Positions 59,141 to 64,000 of a DNA stretch of 64,000 nt are shown one piece after another. This DNA comes from Henckelia pumila (taxonomy: Eukaryota > Streptophyta > Magnoliopsida > Lamiales > Gesneriaceae): the NCBI RefSeq assembly GCF_033568475.1, contig NC_133123.1, forward strand, positions 54,505,522-54,569,521. The letters are read 5' to 3'. Numbering within the stretch: position 1 is the stretch's first letter; every line of letters starts with the position of its first letter. The notes under the pieces are model-generated. The model was not told where the DNA came from and ran no database searches. It saw only the letters and a program-made list of their open reading frames with translations. The position numbers and the translations under genes were made by a program.

Positions 59141-59480
59141 AAAAGTGAATGAATTCTTTATTTTTTTGTCTCTCGAATTGCGGATCAGAGGAACAGGAGC
59201 TACAGTTTCAAACGGACATAACTTTTGATCGGCTGAGAGTTACTGGAGCTTCAGCCTGCTCACGCGAAGCTCCACTCGATACCTATAGTGTGTATATCGG
59301 TTAAAGAGAAGGATATGCTCAAATTCCAAAACAAAGACGGTCTTTCGAGGCATTTTTCCCATATGTCGCGCTGGGACCCACCGAAGCGGCCCGCGTCACC
59401 CAAATCGCACGTTCACATCGTATGATTCAGTCTATTGCATCTTTTCTATCCGCGGATTGGTCTGAAAGAGTCGGAAATAG

Positions 59481-60772
59481 TGAAACGACCCTAACTCTAT
59501 AATTAATAAATAAATATGCGGAAATTTTTTTATTTTTTTTTTCTAAGTAAAAATATGTACATACATGCCCATACATATATGCACAGAATAATTAGATTTA
59601 AAAATAAATAACTTGAATAAAAATAATGCAACAAATCGAAAACTTAACATTTCATAATTTAAATATCTGAGTCATGCGTTAAATAAAATACTGACAAAAG
59701 TGAAATAAATTAAAGTTTTGCATGCACTGAAAATTACTTAAAATAAAATATCACAAATCACAACCACTGAAAATAATTAAAATGTAACATGCTAAAAATT
59801 CGAGACATGCATAAAGACTCAGACAACGGTCACGGGGGATCACTGCCAGTCTGCTCATACGTCCTCGCCGCCGGTAGGAGCTACATCCTCCTCCAAGTAC
59901 TCACCTGCACTATACCAGTGTAGTGAGCTTAGAGGCCCAACATGATAACATAACAAGGGTTGAAAATAATTTAAATCACTTTAATACTAATACATAACAT
60001 ATACATGAATGAGCATGCTTAAAAAAATATCATTGACATCACATAACTTAAATTAACTTAAATATCATAACATAAATAATACATACATTGTTGAGCAAAG
60101 TATTTTCTAACATCGCATGGTTGTATCCATAGTGTAACCTTAAATCATACATTAAATACTGATCAGCGTGGAAACCAACGTACGTGGCGGTGACGAATCA
60201 CCTCTTAAATTGGCAGTAAACTGCCCTTCAATAGTTCACATATGGGGACGAATCCCCCTTCAAATTGTCACACTACTTTAACTTCCAACATAAAATATTT
60301 TCTTTTGCTCAACCTTAAACATTAAATAATGCATAAAATTATTTCATGAATGCATGCACTTAAATAAAATGTGTGTCCTTCATATTTATTTAATTTAATT
60401 TCATACTAACATATAAATATTAAAAAAATAACTTCAACGCATAAAAATAATTAAATATATATTCAGGACACATGCAAATTTCTCATGTATTGTACTGAAC
60501 TGCTGGCCCTAACACTCAAGCCCATTTTCTTAAATTCTGGCCCACTAACACTGAGACTGGCCCATTAACATACTTAAGCCCAATAATATATATTCTAAGC
60601 CCACTTAATTAATTAAAGCCCATTAACAAACTTAAATGTAACCCATTAATTTAATTAATCTAATTAACCCAATAAAACACTTAAATTTAATAATTAACTT
60701 AAAATTAAAAATACCCGAGCCCAATTAACTTAACCCGGACCCGGACCCAACTAACTTAACCCATGAACCACG
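59481..60772 (-). repeat. Gypsy-type LTR fragment at the right edge of the 5S array
   Basis: On the plus strand it starts TGAAACGACCC at the exact point where 5S spacer stops, so on the minus strand it ends in GGGTCGTTTCA. Minus-strand content such as GAGGACGTATGAGCAGAC and CTACACTGGTATAGTGCAGG is the kind found near the 3' ends of plant gypsy LTRs. The right end is unclear and may be cut by the copia-type element. No gene is seen; AT-rich tracts dominate 60340-60700. Confidence 0.55.
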
Positions 60773-62615
60773 TGAAAGAGTGGGTGCCCGGTGAGCCATT
60801 TTGTGGCTAAGGGCTTTGATGACTCAATGTATAAACAATCTTTTGTTTAATATAATTTACACTTTTATAATGGCGTTTACTTTATCTTTTATCATATTAT
60901 TATGTTGTGACATACTATAAGATGTTTAGATGAAGACCTTGAATATACTATAGTGTATGTAAGATGTGGTAGCACATGGGGATGGCTATCATGAAACACA
61001 TTTTATAGTCACTGTATATTCTAAACAGTTCCTAGTCGATTGAGCCGTCCGTTAATAAGGATAAGGATCGCTCGAGATTGAGACTAGCATTTGCGATGCC
61101 GAGTACCACGTTTCATTGGTATGGAACATAGACATGTTCAAAGCATGCAAATGGATATTCATACGATGAATGATCGAACTACCCTATCCGGACTTTCCAA
61201 GTGGTTATCATTTATCGAGTGGATAAAGTCCGCGGTTTTGGTTGTACACCATTAGTCCTTACTACTTGAAACATCATTGAGACTCTATATGCTAGTACTG
61301 TACTTTGACTCGTTTACCGACTCTATTGGGGTAATCAGGTGTCGGGATTGGGTACAGTTAGAACACATATAGGAGTCGATGCTTTGTTGTCAAGGATTCA
61401 CCACATACTTGCGAGTGTGGATATCCTATGCAATCTGAGGAGATATTAGTGTGACGAATCTCTGGCCAGAGTACATGATGTGTTTTAAGAAATGGTTTCT
61501 TAGTAGCACATGCGATGTCACTATTTGATCTTCAAGATGCATTGCATAGTTATCGAATCTCGAACGACTCTTGATTTACCAATGGTTGTTGATTCGATCG
61601 GGATATATGGATGAAGGGACCGTACTGTACGCTAACAAAAATCTATTGGTTCTTGCAGGCACTATCAGTGATACCTAGGGAATCATGGGGCGATGTTGCT
61701 AGGAGCTCTTACCATGATTCGATGGGCAAGTCGGAAATTGTTGTTCCGAGTCACAAGGAGTTGTGAGCCCACGGCTAGCTGTATCCCTGAACCATTGAGG
61801 GTCACACAAGTAATGGATTTTTAATTTCCATTGAGATAGTTAAATTTAAAGAGTTAAATTTAATGAACAAATAAGTGGGACTTCTTATTTAATAGTAGAG
61901 GGAGTAAGATTTCCTAAAATGACATAGGTATGGGCATTTTTGGAAATCACTGAATTCGGATTCAGAAAATTTATCTTGACTTTAAAAGATGCATAAATGG
62001 TTTTTGTGCACATTGGTGAAATTGGTTTATCAATCTGAGTCACGATGAATTTTATATTAATTTCTGAACATGCGGGCTTTGCTTGTCAGGCTTGAACTTA
62101 TGACTAATGGGCCCTAAGCTATTAGCAGCCCATATTATAAATAAGTTATTACAGTACAGAAATTACGCAACAGAGGTCACAAAATATTTTCGAAAACCCT
62201 ATTTTTCCCTACTGTGGCCGCCGCCCCCTCCCTCTCCGCTCGAAAAATTCGGCCTGTGAATTTTGAATTTGCAGTCTGGTTTAACGGATCAAATTCGTTA
62301 ATTCTCTTCGTAGAAACTTCTGATAGATTTTCTAGTGCAATCTATCAGAGGGATTAAACTTCTGTTCGTGGACCTGATTGAAGAATTGTTCGTCCATCAG
62401 TTCCTGGGATATACAACAAGAGCAGAGTAATCTGTTGGTGTCCATAATCTCGTTTCGAGATTCAAGGTAAAAATTTAATTGTTATTTAATTTTTACACGC
62501 ACAATTTAATCGTAAAGTTTTGATACCCATGATATGGAATCGTTCCATATAAAAATTTTAAACTTCCGCTGCACCGGGTATCAATTCTGATTGATCTGAT
62601 CACCGTTATCCAACA
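60773..62615 (+). repeat. 5' LTR of a copia-type or LARD-like element
   Basis: The right end CAACA is fixed by the primer-binding site that follows. The left end is less certain: TGAAAGAGTGGGTGCCC at 60773 is a plausible start. No gene lies inside. The non-coding stretch around 61700-61820 (GGAAATTGTTGTTCCGAG and GAGTTGTGAGCCCACGG) is of a type I recall as widespread in asterid copia LTRs, which is memory rather than a search. Confidence 0.65.
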
Positions 62616-62616
62616 G

Positions 62617-62629
62617 TGGTATCAAAGCC
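62617..62629 (+). other. Primer-binding site of the copia-type element
   Basis: TGGTATCAAAGCC one base after the LTR end, complementary to initiator methionine tRNA with one difference. Confidence 0.88.
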
Positions 62630-64000
62630 AGGTTGCTCAGATCAAGCGATTAAATTAATCGATTGTACAAAAAAAATTTTTAAGCCTCGGTTTTTTAAAC
62701 AAAAGATTTTAAAAATTTAAAAATTAATGGGCAAACCCGGGGCAGCGACGGGCTGCCCGGCCCGAGCCCCTTTTGGAGCGCGGGCTGCCCGGGATCGTCC
62801 CGGGCGGCCCGGGAAAATTAATTTTTATTTTTTTAATTAAAATTTTAATATGTTAAAATTCTTTTTGGTCCGATCGAAAATTGTTTTTGATTGGTCCACG
62901 AGGCGTCGGATCGAATTGTTCGAGTCCAAAAATTTTAAAATTTATTTTTGGATAAATTTGAATTTTTGGAAAATTTATAGATTTTATCCGTTAAATCAGA
63001 TTTTATGAAATTAATTATTTTTGGTACAATTGATGATAAGATATGATCTTATGGAAATATTGAGTAAAATATGATTTTATGTATAAAATTGGATTTTATA
63101 TGTAAAATATGATTTTATTTAATAAAAAGATAAAATATGATTTTGTATGTAAAATAAGATTTTATATATGGAATATGATTTTATCCTTTTAATTTAATTG
63201 CCATTGCATGTTATCCAATAAATTAATTTTGAATTAAATATTATTGGATAAGGATGATCGATTTCCATAACCAATTTTATAGGTGTATGTTAGGGAATTT
63301 ACATTTGTTTTTATTGTTGTTGGATTTATTAATGGGCCTGGTTTTTGGCCCAATATGAATTGTCATATGTAATAAAAGTGGGCCTGGTTTATGGCCCGTT
63401 CCCACCCCTTAAAATGTATCCCCTACTTTTCATAGTTATTTATTGTTAATACATTATACTTAGTGGGAGATGAAGATTGGAAGCGTGGTGGGCCCAGCAG
63501 ACAATAAAGACTGAAGAAATGTAAATTGGAAGCACAATGTAATAGGATTGCATTGCAAACTTGCATATTACCTAGGATTGGACTTAGACTCGTGATTGGC
63601 AACCACGGGTCGATTAGAAATGGAATCGATCATCCTATATAATATATGATATTATCGTTGTATGCATGTTTAGACTAAATTGTATGAATCCCGCAAGCAT
63701 ACAAATTTTAAATGATGAGACAAATTTTCAAAATTAAAATCCCTCATTTTAAATATGATTTAAAATTGATATCAAGATAAATAAAGGAAATTTAAATATT
63801 GTTTAAATGTTCCTACCTTCCATCAATGATCAATGTATGAGATGCTACCCGCGGATACGGTCCGGCTCATATTATTGGGGGGGCCCGTTCGTCGGAAAGC
63901 TGTACATTGGATCGACACATGTTGTAAGTTGGGTGGAACTCCCATGGGATCGGCTCATATTATTGGGGGATCCACATGGCGATCGTCTATCACAACTTAA
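62630..64000 (+). mobile_element. Leader/interior of the copia-type or LARD-like element, running off the window
   Basis: No ORF of note. It contains a GC-rich CCCGGG/GGCCCGGG patch (62730-62815), an AT-rich degenerate repeat of AAAATATGATTTTAT (63040-63190) and a duplicated CGGCTCATATTATTGGGGG (about 63862 and 63951). Lack of coding over 1.4 kb after the primer site could mean a LARD or a long leader. Confidence 0.6.
63040..63190 (+). repeat. Degenerate AT-rich tandem repeat
   Basis: About seven imperfect copies of a TAAAATATGATTTTAT-like unit, period roughly 16-30 bp. Confidence 0.7.

Larger units (their letters stand above)
33742..59480 (-). repeat. 5S ribosomal DNA tandem array (50 gene copies)
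   Basis: Head-to-tail units of about 515-520 bp, each a 119-bp 5S gene on the minus strand plus a spacer of about 400 bp. On the minus strand the gene reads GGGTGCGATCATACCAGC... to ...GTGTTGCACCCC and is followed by four or more T, the usual RNA polymerase III stop. Upstream of every gene is AATAAAGAATTCATTCA, a likely substitute for the TATA-like element near -28. Three spacer types repeat in order (A: AATTCAAACCCGG and TTTGGGGGCAT; B: GGTTAAAGAGACGG and AATTCCAAAA; C: CAGCAAGTAT and AATTACAACCC), giving a trimer of about 1.56 kb. The array begins and ends inside a spacer, fused to LTR fragments. Confidence 0.97.

Noticed and set aside
33743-59142. Dozens of similar small ORFs starting MNEFFI or MNSLLFC, repeated every 0.5 kb
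   Set aside because: They are open frames in the 5S spacer and gene sequence, repeated because the DNA is. Both frames stay open in many units, stops vary between copies, and no protein family is suggested.
33742-59480. Cassandra-type retroelement (TRIM carrying 5S sequence)
   Set aside because: Units are simple head-to-tail 5S genes and spacers of about 518 bp, without a primer-binding site, polypurine tract or target duplications around each unit.

Overview
The window is nuclear plant DNA, almost certainly from an angiosperm and probably a eudicot. It holds Ty3/gypsy and Ty1/copia LTR retrotransposons with plant-type primer-binding sites, chromodomain-ending polyproteins and an Athila/Tat-like element, plus a long tandem array of plant-type 5S rRNA genes. 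I see no ordinary host protein-coding gene. The species cannot be named from the sequence alone.

Positions 1-31574 are a three-level nest of LTR retrotransposons. The oldest visible layer is a plus-strand chromovirus (Tekay/Del-like) whose 5' end lies outside or was lost. Its gag-pol remnant covers about 430-4240 and its 3' LTR is split into 4311-4510 and 29704-31574. Into that LTR went a pol-less Athila/Tat-like element (4511-29698, target duplication ACGCC). That element later took two insertions: a minus-strand relative of the outer chromovirus (9802-18612, target duplication CCGGA) and a second plus-strand chromovirus (22121-29362, target duplication GAATA). All three target duplications can be read exactly, so the order of events is secure. 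All coding parts are broken fossils.

Positions 31575-33741 hold fragments: the 3' interior of another Tat-like element, two copies of one LTR around a very short interior, and an 89-base LTR tip.

Positions 33742-59480 are one 5S rDNA array transcribed from the minus strand: 50 gene copies, four of them truncated, in units of about 518 bp. Three spacer types alternate A-B-C, giving a higher-order trimer of about 1.56 kb. A run of three near-identical trimers sits inside an 8.78-kb (17-unit) tandem duplication. One hybrid unit at the midpoint marks the recombination junction to within 15 bases. No copy that I read matches the array's own consensus, and several subfamilies carry changes in the internal promoter or terminal helix, so this may be a largely degenerate 5S locus.

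Positions 59481-64000 hold a minus-strand LTR fragment fused to the array edge, then the 5' LTR, primer-binding site and non-coding leader of a copia-type or LARD-like element that runs off the window.
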